A stretch of 64,000 nucleotides of DNA, taken from NCBI RefSeq assembly GCF_003149455.1, contig NZ_QFFK01000003.1:434001-498000 (forward strand), in the 5' to 3' direction. The DNA comes from Chitinophaga deserti (lineage in GTDB: Bacteria; Bacteroidota; Bacteroidia; Chitinophagales; Chitinophagaceae). This document shows, piece by piece, positions 54,588-63,580 of this stretch; within the stretch, counting starts at the first letter, position 1; each line of letters begins with the position of its first letter. A program made the position numbers and the translations under genes. The notes under the pieces were generated by a model. That model was not told the origin of the DNA. It worked only from the letters and a program-made list of their open reading frames with translations, and did not search any database.

Positions 54588-55559
54588 ATGGCAAAAAAGG
54601 TAGCATTACTGATCGTGGGCGGCGGCCCCATTGGCCTCGCCTGCGCACTGGCAGCGCAGCAACAGGGACTGGATTATGTGGTGATCGAAAAGGGCTGCCT
54701 CGTGAATTCCCTCTACCGGTACCCCATCAACATGACCTTCTTCTCCACCAGCGAAAAACTGGAGATAGGCGGTATCCCTTTCGTTTCCAACAATGCCAAG
54801 CCCACCCGGCCCGAAGCACTCGAATATTACCGCCGTGTAGCCGTGAGTAAAAACGTCTGCATCCACCTGTTTGAAAAAGTAGTTACCATCAAACCTGCAG
54901 ACACCGGCTATACCGTGATCACGGATAAAGCAGTGTACGAAGCCGCAAACATCGTGGTGGCTACAGGCTTCTACGATATTCCCAACCTGCTCCGCATTCC
55001 CGGGGAAGACCTTCCCAAAGTAACCCACTACTACAAAGACCCCCACTATTACGCCACGCGCAAAGTGATCGTGGTTGGCGCTAATAATTCCGCTGTAGAT
55101 GCCGCGCTGGAAACCTACCGCAAAGGGGCCGATGTAACTATGGTAATCCGGGAAGAAGGGATCGGGAGGCGGGTAAAATATTGGGTAAAACCGGATATAG
55201 AGAACCGGATAAAAGAAGGGAGCATCAAAGCCTATTTCCATTCAACACTTGCAGGCATCCGGGAGCAGGAAGCAGATATCCTTACACCCGAAGGGGTTAT
55301 CACCATCCCGAACGATTTCGTGATTGCCACCACGGGCTATCAGCCCGATTTCCATTTCCTGGAGAATGCAGGCATCCAGCTGTCGGCCGACGGGGTAAAG
55401 GAGCCTGTGTATAACGAAGACACGATGGAAACCAATATGCCCGGCATCTACCTTGCCGGTGTGGTTTGCGGGGGTATGAACACGCACGTATGGTTCATCG
55501 AGAACTCCCGTGAACATGCGGATAAAATCATCCGCCATATTGCCGCAAAAACTAAATGA
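54588..55559 (+). CDS. ypdA: YpdA-type bacillithiol disulfide reductase
   Basis: FAD/NADPH-dependent oxidoreductase of 323 residues, matching YpdA/Bdr of bacillithiol-producing bacteria. It has the N-terminal FAD loop LLIVGGGPIGLACALAAQQQ, the YpdA-type NMTFFSTSEKLEIGG stretch, a second dinucleotide loop VVGANNSAVDAALE, and a C-terminal FAD contact GIYLAGVVCGG. It lacks the CxxC of thioredoxin reductase, as the family does. Its presence implies bacillithiol metabolism in this organism. The last 8 nt overlap the convergent murB. Confidence 0.9.
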   Translation: MAKKVALLIVGGGPIGLACALAAQQQGLDYVVIEKGCLVNSLYRYPINMTFFSTSEKLEIGGIPFVSNNAKPTRPEALEYYRRVAVSKNVCIHLFEKVVTIKPADTGYTVITDKAVYEAANIVVATGFYDIPNLLRIPGEDLPKVTHYYKDPHYYATRKVIVVGANNSAVDAALETYRKGADVTMVIREEGIGRRVKYWVKPDIENRIKEGSIKAYFHSTLAGIREQEADILTPEGVITIPNDFVIATTGYQPDFHFLENAGIQLSADGVKEPVYNEDTMETNMPGIYLAGVVCGGMNTHVWFIENSREHADKIIRHIAAKTK

Positions 55560-56568
55560 TATTGACTTCGCGCTCGAGTACCACGCCGAATTTCTCCTTC
55601 ACACTGTCTACCACCTTCCACGACAATTCCACGATATCTTCCCCTGCCGCATGCCCGTAGTTAACGAGCACCAGCGCCTGGCGTTCGTGTACGCCTGCAT
55701 CACCGTTACGGTATCCTTTCCAGCCGGCCTGCTCTATGAGCCAGCCTGCAGCCAGTTTGAAATGCCCATTGGCCAGCGGGTAAGCCACTATGTTAGGGAA
55801 GGCAAGTTTCAGTGATTCATATGTTTCGGCAGTTACTTCCGGATTCTTGAAGAAGCTGCCGGCATTACCGATCTCCGCAGGATTAGGGAGTTTGGAAGAA
55901 CGGATATTGATAACGGCCTGGCTGATATTCCGGATCGTCAGTTCCTTTGCGCCCATACGCTCCAGCTCCTGCTCAATGGCGCCGTAGCTGGTATTGAATA
56001 CCGGCTTTTTGGAGAGCCGGTAAGTAACATTAAGTATGGCGAACTGATCTTTATACTGATGCTTGAACACGCTTTCGCGGTACCCGAAAGCACAGGCTTC
56101 CCGGTCGAACACACGCACTTCCCTGTCGTGCAGATGAAATGCTTCCAGCTCATGGAAAACATCCTTGATTTCCACGCCATATGCCCCGATGTTTTGCATG
56201 GGGCTGGCACCTACGTTGCCGGGGATGAGGGAAAGGTTTTCCAGTCCGCCGAGCCCTTTCGCGATGCAGTCCATCACAAACTGGTGCCAGTTTTCACCGG
56301 CGCCGGCTTTTACGTACACATAATCAGCATCTTCCCGGATGGAAGTAATTCCTTTGATTTCATTCTTTAAAATGATACCATCAAAATCTTTGGTGAGCAG
56401 GATGTTGCTGCCGCCGCCGAGGATGAGCCGGGGCAGGGTGGCGTACTGCGGATCCAGCAGCAGGGTTTCCAGCTGTTCGCGGGAATGGAAGGAAGCGAAA
56501 TACCGGGATACGGCATCTATACCAAATGTGTTGTAAGGCCGGAGCGAAACATTTTCTAATACCCTCAT
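55552..56568 (-). CDS. murB: UDP-N-acetylenolpyruvoylglucosamine reductase
   Basis: FAD enzyme that makes UDP-N-acetylmuramate for peptidoglycan. The 338-residue protein has SLRPYNTFGIDAVSRYF at the start, the FAD-binding LILGGGSNILLTKDFDG, NVGASPMQNIGAYGVEIKD, and the catalytic SAGSFFKNP-type motif (here GNAGSFFKNP). It is the type I form with the E. coli-like insertion. I chose the ATG at 56568; the frame runs on to 56625 but without family similarity and into the divergent promoter. It converges with and slightly overlaps ypdA. Confidence 0.95.
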   Translation of the reverse strand: MRVLENVSLRPYNTFGIDAVSRYFASFHSREQLETLLLDPQYATLPRLILGGGSNILLTKDFDGIILKNEIKGITSIREDADYVYVKAGAGENWHQFVMDCIAKGLGGLENLSLIPGNVGASPMQNIGAYGVEIKDVFHELEAFHLHDREVRVFDREACAFGYRESVFKHQYKDQFAILNVTYRLSKKPVFNTSYGAIEQELERMGAKELTIRNISQAVINIRSSKLPNPAEIGNAGSFFKNPEVTAETYESLKLAFPNIVAYPLANGHFKLAAGWLIEQAGWKGYRNGDAGVHERQALVLVNYGHAAGEDIVELSWKVVDSVKEKFGVVLEREVNII

Positions 56569-56625
56569 ATGCAAGTGTTCAAATGTCCTATCTTTAATAA
56601 CGGAACAAATATAATCAACATTCAT

Positions 56626-57270
56626 ATGCGGGGAACAGCAATTGTGATCGGGGCCACAGGCCTCATTGGTTCTCTACTGGTACAGGATCTCCTGAAAAAC
56701 AGCCAGTTCACAAAAGTAAAAGCGCTGCTGCGCAAACCCCTCCCCCTGCGCGACGGGCGGCTGGAGCAGGTAGTGGTAGACTTCACGGATGATATGGCCC
56801 TGGAGTCTGTCCTTCACGGCGATGTACTGTTCTGCTGTATCGGTACCACTATCAAAAAAGCCGGCAGCCAGGAAGCATTTAATGCTGTTGACTATGCAAT
56901 TCCGGTTCGCTGTGGCACCATCGCCAGGAAAAACGGGATCACCCAGTTCCACCTCGTTTCTTCCATCGGCGCACAGGCCTCTTCCAAAAACTTCTACCTC
57001 CGCACCAAAGGCCGTACAGAAGCGGCACTGCGTGCGTTACAATTCCCCTCACTCTTTATTTACCAGCCCAGCTTCCTCACCGGCAACCGGAAAGAAGTAC
57101 GCTTTGGTGAACAGATCGCGATCATGCTCATGCCTGTTTTCAGCTTTCTTATGCGCGGCAGATGGCGCAAATACCGTCCGGTAAAAGCGGAAAATGTAGC
57201 CGGTAAAATGCGGGAATTATCAGAAAGCGGGAAAACCGGTGTGCATTACATTCTCTTCCACCAGACTTAA
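56626..57270 (+). CDS. NAD(P)-binding Rossmann-fold protein (atypical SDR)
   Basis: A 214-residue atypical short-chain dehydrogenase/NAD(P)H-binding protein, similar to the HTATIP2/YbjT-like group. The nucleotide loop VIGATGLIGSLLVQDLL is at the N-terminus; LLFCCIGTTIKKAGS-type and FHLVSSIGAQASSKNFY stretches follow, with a YxxxK-like YLRTKG. The substrate is unknown. I chose the ATG at 56626, where similarity begins; a start at 56569 would read through the divergent promoter region shared with murB. It converges on priA. Confidence 0.82.
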   Translation: MRGTAIVIGATGLIGSLLVQDLLKNSQFTKVKALLRKPLPLRDGRLEQVVVDFTDDMALESVLHGDVLFCCIGTTIKKAGSQEAFNAVDYAIPVRCGTIARKNGITQFHLVSSIGAQASSKNFYLRTKGRTEAALRALQFPSLFIYQPSFLTGNRKEVRFGEQIAIMLMPVFSFLMRGRWRKYRPVKAENVAGKMRELSESGKTGVHYILFHQT

Positions 57271-57273
57271 CAT

Positions 57274-59718
57274 TTACACACAGTCTACATCCGGGATGAT
57301 GATGACGGAGCGGAACTGCTTTTCTATAGTGAGCTGCAGGAACATCTCCTTCGCCAGCTGCTTTATTTGCGTGATCTTCTTACTATCCTTCGGCAGCTTA
57401 ATTAGCATTTCCTGCAGATAGAAACCTCTCACACGGGTTACCAGCGGCGCGGCAGGCCCTACCAGCTGGTGGCCCAGTTGCGGCTTCAGCCAGTTGCCCA
57501 GCACCATGGCGGCCTGTTCAACCGTTTGCTGCTGCTTATGCTTCAAAGTAATTTTCATGAGCCGGTAAAACGGCGGATAACCGAATTGCTCCCGCTCCGC
57601 GATCTCGCTTTCATACATCTTGCGGTAGTTATGCTCCACCACAAATTGCAGGATAGGATGCCGCGTATTACTGGCCTGGATCACTACTTTGCCTTTCCCG
57701 TCCCTTCGCCCGGAGCGGCCGCTTACCTGCTCCATCAGCTGGAAGGCACGCTCGTTCACCCGGAAGTCGGGGTAGCTTAGCAGACTGTCGGCACTGAGGA
57801 TGCCCACGAGGTTTACATTCTCGAAATCCAGTCCTTTCACCACCATCTGCGTGCCCACAAGGATATCGATCTCCCGTTGTTCCAGCAGCTGGATCATTTT
57901 GTTATGACTGTCCTTATTCCGGATAGCGTCGAGATCCATACGGGCGATGCGTGCTTTGGGAAACAGCGCCACCAGGTCTTCCTCGATCTTTTCGGTACCG
58001 AAATTTTTTGTCTGCAGCGTTTGACTGCCGCAGGCACCGCATATGTGAATGTAAGGATATCGCGTACCGCAATAGTGGCAGCTGAGCTTATCCTGGTACT
58101 TATGATATGTGAGGGATACATCGCACTGTTTGCAGTTGGGTATCCAGCCGCAGGTGGTGCAGATGATAAAGGGGGCGTATCCGCGGCGGTTTTGGAAAAG
58201 GATCACCTGTTTCTTATCCGCCAGCGATTGTTCGATCTGCTTGCGCAGCACCGAAGTAAAATTGCTCACCACTTCTTTCAGCGCCAGTTCCTTCTTCATG
58301 TCCACGATTTCGATGTCGGGCATGTCTATACCGCCGTAGCGTTCCTGCAATTCCACGAGGGCATATTTGCCCTGTTTGGCGTTGAAGTAGCTTTCCAGCG
58401 CGGGGGTGGCAGAGCCCAGGAGTACTTTGGCTTTGAAAAGACTGGCGTAATATATAGCCGCGTCCCGCGCATGGTAGCGTGGGGCGGGTTCGTGTTGTTT
58501 AAAGGAAGGGTCGTGTTCTTCGTCGAGGATGATGAGGCCAATGTCGCGGAAGGGCAACAGCAGGCTGGATCGTGCGCCCAGCACAATGCGGATCTCCCCG
58601 CTTTTTACTTTGTTCCATATCTCCACGCGCTCGTTGTTCGAGAAGCGGGAATGATAGATGCCTACCTGTCCTGCAAAGTGCTTCTGCAGCCTGCGGATGA
58701 TCTGTGCGGTAAGCGCTATTTCCGGGAGGAGGTATAATACCTGTTTGCCAGAAGCCAGTGCATCCTCGATGAGCTTTACGTAGATCTGCGTTTTACCGCT
58801 GGAGGTAACGCCGTGCAGCAGGGCCACCTGTTTATCCTGGAAGCCGTTCCGAATTTCGGCAAGGGCTTTTTCCTGGGCAGGACTCAGTTCAAAATCAACC
58901 AGTGTTTCCAGTTTGCCAAGCGGCACCCTGTCTACCTGTCGTTTCTCTACTTTAAGAACACCCTTGTCTACCAGGCCTTTCAGCTGGGCAGCGGAGGCGC
59001 CTGATTTCTTCAGGAGTTCACTTTGTACGACGGCGCCCTGCGACCTTACGAGGTGGAGATATGCCAGGAGCAATTCCATCTGTTTGGGAGCGCGTGCCAG
59101 TTCATCGAACAGGGGAGCCAGCGCCTCGTCTGTTTCATATGCGGGGCTCAGGATCACATAGTTCTCCAGTTTGGCCTTATAGGATTCCTTCAGCTCTTCG
59201 TAAACGAGGCATACCTGCTTTTCGATGAGTTGTTTAATGACGGAATAGATATCGAGGCGGTCGAGAATGAGTTGTACTTCGCCGATGCGGAGTTCCTTAC
59301 GGATCTGGAGGGCTTCGGCAATAAGGTATTCGTGGTCGTTGAGATCAGTGAAATCGTCGCCATAGGCGTCGTTATACAGCAGTACCGTTTCGCTGGAGAG
59401 CTTGAGGTGTGCGGGGAGGGCGGCATTGAGCACATCGCCTTCGTTGCACATGTAATACTGCGCTATCCATTCCCAGAAGGCCAGCTGGGTGGGGTACACC
59501 ACAGGGTCTTTATCGAGCACATCCTGGATGGGTTTGGTTTTATAGGCCGAAGGGGGCAGCTCGTGGATGCTTTTCACGATGCCTGCATACCGTTTTGCTT
59601 TACCGAGTTGAACGGCCACACGGGAGCCGGGCTGGATGGAACCTTCCATCTCAGGGGGTACGGCGTAGGTGTAATTCCGCGGCAGAGCTAAGGGCAATAT
59701 GACATCGGCGTATTTCAT
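57274..59718 (-). CDS. priA: Primosomal replication-restart helicase PriA
   Basis: Recognises stalled forks and reloads the replisome. The 814-residue protein has the N-terminal 3'-DNA-end-binding domain, Walker A LLHGVTSSGKTQIY, the DEEH helicase box LDEEHDPSFKQHE, and zinc-binding cysteines in ICTTCGWIPNCKQCD and CHYCGTRYPYIHICGACG. Helicase motifs V/VI (VGTQMVVKGLDFENV, QVSGRSGRRDGKG) follow. The start codon overlaps the plsC stop by 4 nt, showing coupling. The length is typical. Confidence 0.97.
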   Translation of the reverse strand: MKYADVILPLALPRNYTYAVPPEMEGSIQPGSRVAVQLGKAKRYAGIVKSIHELPPSAYKTKPIQDVLDKDPVVYPTQLAFWEWIAQYYMCNEGDVLNAALPAHLKLSSETVLLYNDAYGDDFTDLNDHEYLIAEALQIRKELRIGEVQLILDRLDIYSVIKQLIEKQVCLVYEELKESYKAKLENYVILSPAYETDEALAPLFDELARAPKQMELLLAYLHLVRSQGAVVQSELLKKSGASAAQLKGLVDKGVLKVEKRQVDRVPLGKLETLVDFELSPAQEKALAEIRNGFQDKQVALLHGVTSSGKTQIYVKLIEDALASGKQVLYLLPEIALTAQIIRRLQKHFAGQVGIYHSRFSNNERVEIWNKVKSGEIRIVLGARSSLLLPFRDIGLIILDEEHDPSFKQHEPAPRYHARDAAIYYASLFKAKVLLGSATPALESYFNAKQGKYALVELQERYGGIDMPDIEIVDMKKELALKEVVSNFTSVLRKQIEQSLADKKQVILFQNRRGYAPFIICTTCGWIPNCKQCDVSLTYHKYQDKLSCHYCGTRYPYIHICGACGSQTLQTKNFGTEKIEEDLVALFPKARIARMDLDAIRNKDSHNKMIQLLEQREIDILVGTQMVVKGLDFENVNLVGILSADSLLSYPDFRVNERAFQLMEQVSGRSGRRDGKGKVVIQASNTRHPILQFVVEHNYRKMYESEIAEREQFGYPPFYRLMKITLKHKQQQTVEQAAMVLGNWLKPQLGHQLVGPAAPLVTRVRGFYLQEMLIKLPKDSKKITQIKQLAKEMFLQLTIEKQFRSVIIIPDVDCV

Positions 59719-60479
59719 GCGGGCTGGAGCGCCGGAAACTCCCTGTATTTGCGCAGTTCGGCATCCATCAGGTCATATACTTTCTGACGGAGGGCGGGTA
59801 CGTCTTCAATGGTGAGGCCTTTAACCGGTACCGGCTCCATAAATACCACGCGGCAACGGCCGGGGTTGAAGCTCATAGGATCCAGCTCGGCCAGGCGGGC
59901 GCGGCAATCTACATATATCACGGGCCGGATGGCCGTCTGGGTTTCTATTGCTATACGGAAAGCCCCCTGGTGGAAGGGCAGCAGCGGCTGATCGGAATTG
60001 TTGGTAGTGCCTTCGGGGAAGATGAGGAGGCTCACTTTGTGCTGGAGCATGAACATCATATCGCGGACAGACTGTACCCGGCCACGGGCGCTGGAACGGT
60101 CTACCGGAACCACTGAACGGCTGTAAATCATGCCGAAAAGGGGCACTTTGGAGAGTTCGCTCTTCCCTAGAGGGCGGAAAGGCAGGGGCATTACCTTAAC
60201 GGCAAGGGCCGCATCGAGGTAACTGGCGTGGTTAGCGAGGTAAATACAGGGTTCTTTGGTGCGGGGGGTGATCCATTTACGGGTTACGATGATGCCCACG
60301 GCCGGGAACCATACATGCGCCCAGAAACGCAGGAAATAGAATACCAGGTTCCCTCCCTTCACTTTTCCCAGGAAAGACACGGCCACGATGGGCAGAAGTA
60401 TCACGAGCATTATGGCCAGCCAGATCACTGCGGCGTACACAACATAAATGCCCTTCAGGATTTTCGATAATACACGCAT
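59715..60479 (-). CDS. plsC: 1-acyl-sn-glycerol-3-phosphate acyltransferase (PlsC family)
   Basis: Membrane acyltransferase of phospholipid synthesis. The 254-residue protein has an N-terminal hydrophobic segment (VYAAVIWLAIMLVILLPIVA), the catalytic NHASYLD (HX4D), the acceptor-site block VPVDRSSARGRVQS, and FPEGTTNNS. It is upstream of and overlaps priA by 4 nt. Paralogues may act on other acceptors such as ornithine lipids; the generic PlsC role is the best call. Confidence 0.92.
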   Translation of the reverse strand: MRVLSKILKGIYVVYAAVIWLAIMLVILLPIVAVSFLGKVKGGNLVFYFLRFWAHVWFPAVGIIVTRKWITPRTKEPCIYLANHASYLDAALAVKVMPLPFRPLGKSELSKVPLFGMIYSRSVVPVDRSSARGRVQSVRDMMFMLQHKVSLLIFPEGTTNNSDQPLLPFHQGAFRIAIETQTAIRPVIYVDCRARLAELDPMSFNPGRCRVVFMEPVPVKGLTIEDVPALRQKVYDLMDAELRKYREFPALQPA

Positions 60480-60578
60480 AAAACCGGCAAGTTACTGTAT
60501 CCCGGGGAGCTTTTCAAGGGCGGGCCATACATATCGTTCTTTTCATATATCAATAGCCGGAAAAATCCCGGGATGTCG

Positions 60579-60586
60579 TACCTTTG
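60579..60586 (+). promoter_or_regulatory. -7 box of mtaB
   Basis: TACCTTTG, perfect TAnnTTTG, 8 nt before the mtaB ATG, again predicting a near-leaderless transcript. Confidence 0.5.
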
Positions 60587-60594
60587 CCATCCTT

Positions 60595-61875
60595 ATGACA
60601 GGTACAAAATCAGTGGCATTTCACACATTAGGCTGTAAACTGAACTTTTCGGAGACATCCACCATCGGGCGGATGATGGAAAAGGACGGTTTCGTGCGGA
60701 AGGAATTTGACGATATAGCAGATGTATATGTGATCAACACCTGTTCCGTTACCGATAATGCCGATAAGGAATGCCGGCACCTCGTACGCCGCATTCAGCG
60801 CCGCTCCCCCGGCTCCATGGTAGTTATTACCGGCTGCTATGCCCAGCTCAAACCCACGGAGATCGCCAGCATCCCGGGTGTAGACCTGGTACTCGGCGCT
60901 GCCGAAAAATTCAATATTGCAGACCATATCCGCGAGCTCACCAAAGGTGATAACGGCGCCAAAGTATGCTCCTGCGACATTGAAGACGTTAACACCTTCC
61001 ATTCCAGCTATTCCCTGAACGACCGTACCCGTACCTTCCTCAAGGTGCAGGATGGCTGTGATTATACCTGCTCCTTCTGCACCATCCCCATGGCACGGGG
61101 CATATCCCGGAGCGACAGTATCGCCAACGTACTGGGTAATGTCCATGAACTGGCGGGCAATGGCGTAAAAGAAATCGTACTCACCGGCGTAAACCTCGGT
61201 GATTTCGGGAAAGGCTTCGAAGGAGGAAAAAGAAGGGAAGAATCTTTCTACGATCTTATCCGGGAACTGGATAAGGTAGATGGTATTGAACGCTACCGCA
61301 TCTCCAGCATCGAACCCAACCTGCTGACCGACGAAATCATCGATTTCGTGGCACAGAGCAATAAGTTCATGCCCCACTTCCACATACCATTGCAGAGCGG
61401 CAGTAACGACATCCTCGCACTGATGCGCCGCCGCTACCGCCGTGAGCTGTATACCGAAAAAGTAGCACGCATCAAGGAAAAGATGCCTCATTGCGCTATC
61501 GGGGTAGATGTTATTGTGGGCTTCCCCTCAGAAAGCGATGCCCATTTCCAGGTAACATACGACTTCCTCCACGGTCTCGATATCTCCTACTTACACGTAT
61601 TCACTTACAGTGAGCGCGACAATACCCATGCCCTCACCATTAACCCGGTTGTTCCCGTTAACGTTCGCAACGAACGGAACAAGGCATTGCGCAACCTGAG
61701 CCACAAAAAAATGTCGTTCTTCACGGAGCAGCATACCGGCCAAACGCGCAAAGTACTTTTCGAATCGCACGGGAAAGATGGCATGATGGATGGTTATACC
61801 GACAACTACATCAAAATCTCCACTCCTTTCCGCGAAGAATGGAGCAACAGATTAGTGGATTGGGAACTGCGCTAA
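60595..61875 (+). CDS. mtaB: tRNA t6A37 methylthiotransferase MtaB
   Basis: Radical-SAM enzyme that converts t6A to ms2t6A at position 37 of ANN-decoding tRNAs. The 426-residue protein has the MTTase N-terminal domain with FHTLGCKLNFSET and further cluster cysteines (INTCSVT, TGCYAQL). The radical-SAM motif is DGCDYTCSFCTIP, and a C-terminal TRAM-like part (KVLFESHGKDG) ends the protein. I chose the ATG at 60595, which fits the family start and follows a -7 box. The frame extends to 60448 without similarity. Confidence 0.95.
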   Translation: MTGTKSVAFHTLGCKLNFSETSTIGRMMEKDGFVRKEFDDIADVYVINTCSVTDNADKECRHLVRRIQRRSPGSMVVITGCYAQLKPTEIASIPGVDLVLGAAEKFNIADHIRELTKGDNGAKVCSCDIEDVNTFHSSYSLNDRTRTFLKVQDGCDYTCSFCTIPMARGISRSDSIANVLGNVHELAGNGVKEIVLTGVNLGDFGKGFEGGKRREESFYDLIRELDKVDGIERYRISSIEPNLLTDEIIDFVAQSNKFMPHFHIPLQSGSNDILALMRRRYRRELYTEKVARIKEKMPHCAIGVDVIVGFPSESDAHFQVTYDFLHGLDISYLHVFTYSERDNTHALTINPVVPVNVRNERNKALRNLSHKKMSFFTEQHTGQTRKVLFESHGKDGMMDGYTDNYIKISTPFREEWSNRLVDWELR

Positions 61876-61893
61876 ACTCCCTGTTTCCGTAAA

Positions 61894-63489
61894 CTACCTG
61901 GTAACTGTAACGTCATCAAGCGTGATGGGTGTAGTACCCGTGTTCTCGAATAAGAAGCAAACCGTTTTCTTATGCCCTTCCGGTTCAATGCCTGTTGTAA
62001 ACACGCCGCTGTTCTTACTGAAAACGGCCGTGCCTTTCCCTTCAAGGGTGGCGATGGCAGTCAATGCCCCATTCACTACGGCAACGTCGGAAACAACTGC
62101 TTTCACTGTACTTTCTCCCTTCACATGACAGGCTAACTGGTAACGGGTGTTGTTACTGAGGTATACATACTGCATGATTTTTTCGCCGGGCTGCAATACC
62201 ATCCCTTTGCTGTTGCCGATACCTGCACCGGCTTCAATCCGGCCACTTCCTTCCCATGGGCCCAGGCCCTCCCCTTCTTCAAATCCGGTACCGGGCAGCT
62301 CGTTACCATTAGCCAGTGGCCACTGGTAGTAGCGGATGTAATCCACTTCCATATTCACATTACCGTCTGAACCATATGTTCCGAGAAATACATTCATGAA
62401 ATGGTTCGGGGAGTAGATCTTGTTCTTGTCTGTATACTCACGGATAAGATCCCCATTGATGTAGTGCTTTATACTGGCTGGTGTCCAGAGGATGCCGTGC
62501 GTTACCCATTGATCGCGATGGATGTAGCCTTCCGCGATATGCGTATTGAGGTTGCGCAGGAACTTCCCGTTTTTATCTACATGCCCGTGCAGCACAAACT
62601 GTGCGTTTATATATTCGAACACATCTATTTCAAATACCTGTCCTTTCGGGCGGATACCTTTTATGCCTTCCACGGCTGTTCCTTCTTCGAGATAATAACG
62701 GATATCAGGCCCGGGAGAATCGAACCAGAAGGCGGTATTCAATCCTTTGGGGTTACCGGTGCTGCTTCTTTTCACTTTCACTTCAAAGTATCCGCCACGG
62801 CTGTTATCCAGCAGGTTCTCATTGGTTTGCCAGTCGTAGGTCTGGATAGAAGAAATCTTCTGGTTCCCTTTCTTCGAAAACAACCGCACCGGCAGCGAAT
62901 CACTCACATACAGATCAATAGTGGAACCATTGAGCACATAAGCAGGTTGCGGCAGCGTGCCCGTCTTCATTTCATTACGCGAATCCGTATCCAGATAATT
63001 GAGCTGGGAAAAGTAATTGGTTGTCCACTTATTCAGATTAAGCAGGCTGTCGCTGAACTCATCCTGCCAGAATACCTCCATACCGGCAGGCACCGCGCGG
63101 GAACTGGGGTTAGCACTTAGTTCCTTCACATCGGCAGAGTCATGTACCCAGGCTTTCCCGGTAGTGGCATTGCCTTTGATGAATTTCCGGCGGCCCTTCC
63201 TATCGGAATACTCCAGCCATATATTGTACACAGTTTCTGGCTGTACATTACGGATATAAAAGCGCGAAGCTCCTTCTGCCACCGTAGCATTGGGTAGTTT
63301 CGGGCGCTTAGCGCCTGCAGACCAATACAGGCGAACCTTACCGTCAACAGGCTTCCAATCTGCCCGTATCCAGCTGCGTGTGCCCAGCAAACGCAATTCT
63401 TCTGCGGGTTGCGGGCCGGTGGCTAAAGTGGTGTGAATATTTACTGCCAGTAAAAACAGCAACGTACAAAGTATCCGTACAAAAGTCAT
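61894..63489 (-). CDS. GH16-type glycoside hydrolase (beta-glucanase-like)
   Basis: Secreted endo-acting glycoside hydrolase of 531 residues. A signal peptide is followed by a fn3-like module (about residues 30-110), then a GH16 jelly-roll domain (about 135-390) with the catalytic EIDVFE motif (in FEIDVFEYI), and a C-terminal carbohydrate-binding-like sandwich. GH16 members cleave laminarin, agarose, porphyran, carrageenan or xyloglucan; the position next to a susD fragment suggests a beta-glucan or algal polysaccharide. I chose the ATG at 63489; a GTG three codons upstream is possible. Confidence 0.88.
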   Translation of the reverse strand: MTFVRILCTLLFLLAVNIHTTLATGPQPAEELRLLGTRSWIRADWKPVDGKVRLYWSAGAKRPKLPNATVAEGASRFYIRNVQPETVYNIWLEYSDRKGRRKFIKGNATTGKAWVHDSADVKELSANPSSRAVPAGMEVFWQDEFSDSLLNLNKWTTNYFSQLNYLDTDSRNEMKTGTLPQPAYVLNGSTIDLYVSDSLPVRLFSKKGNQKISSIQTYDWQTNENLLDNSRGGYFEVKVKRSSTGNPKGLNTAFWFDSPGPDIRYYLEEGTAVEGIKGIRPKGQVFEIDVFEYINAQFVLHGHVDKNGKFLRNLNTHIAEGYIHRDQWVTHGILWTPASIKHYINGDLIREYTDKNKIYSPNHFMNVFLGTYGSDGNVNMEVDYIRYYQWPLANGNELPGTGFEEGEGLGPWEGSGRIEAGAGIGNSKGMVLQPGEKIMQYVYLSNNTRYQLACHVKGESTVKAVVSDVAVVNGALTAIATLEGKGTAVFSKNSGVFTTGIEPEGHKKTVCFLFENTGTTPITLDDVTVTR

Positions 63490-63514
63490 GGCATTCACTT
63501 AATGATGGTAAAAA

Positions 63515-63543
63515 TACAATTCCCGGCACAGAGGCCGGGAATT
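63515..63543 (-). terminator. Terminator between the edge susD and the GH16 gene
   Basis: Perfect 10-bp stem AATTCCCGGC/GCCGGGAATT (63518-63527, 63534-63543), then GTATTTTTAC on the minus strand. The GH16 gene then needs readthrough or its own promoter. Confidence 0.75.
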
Positions 63544-63580
63544 GCCGGGTTTTATAAAGACGACAGTGGGAGCGTTTCTA

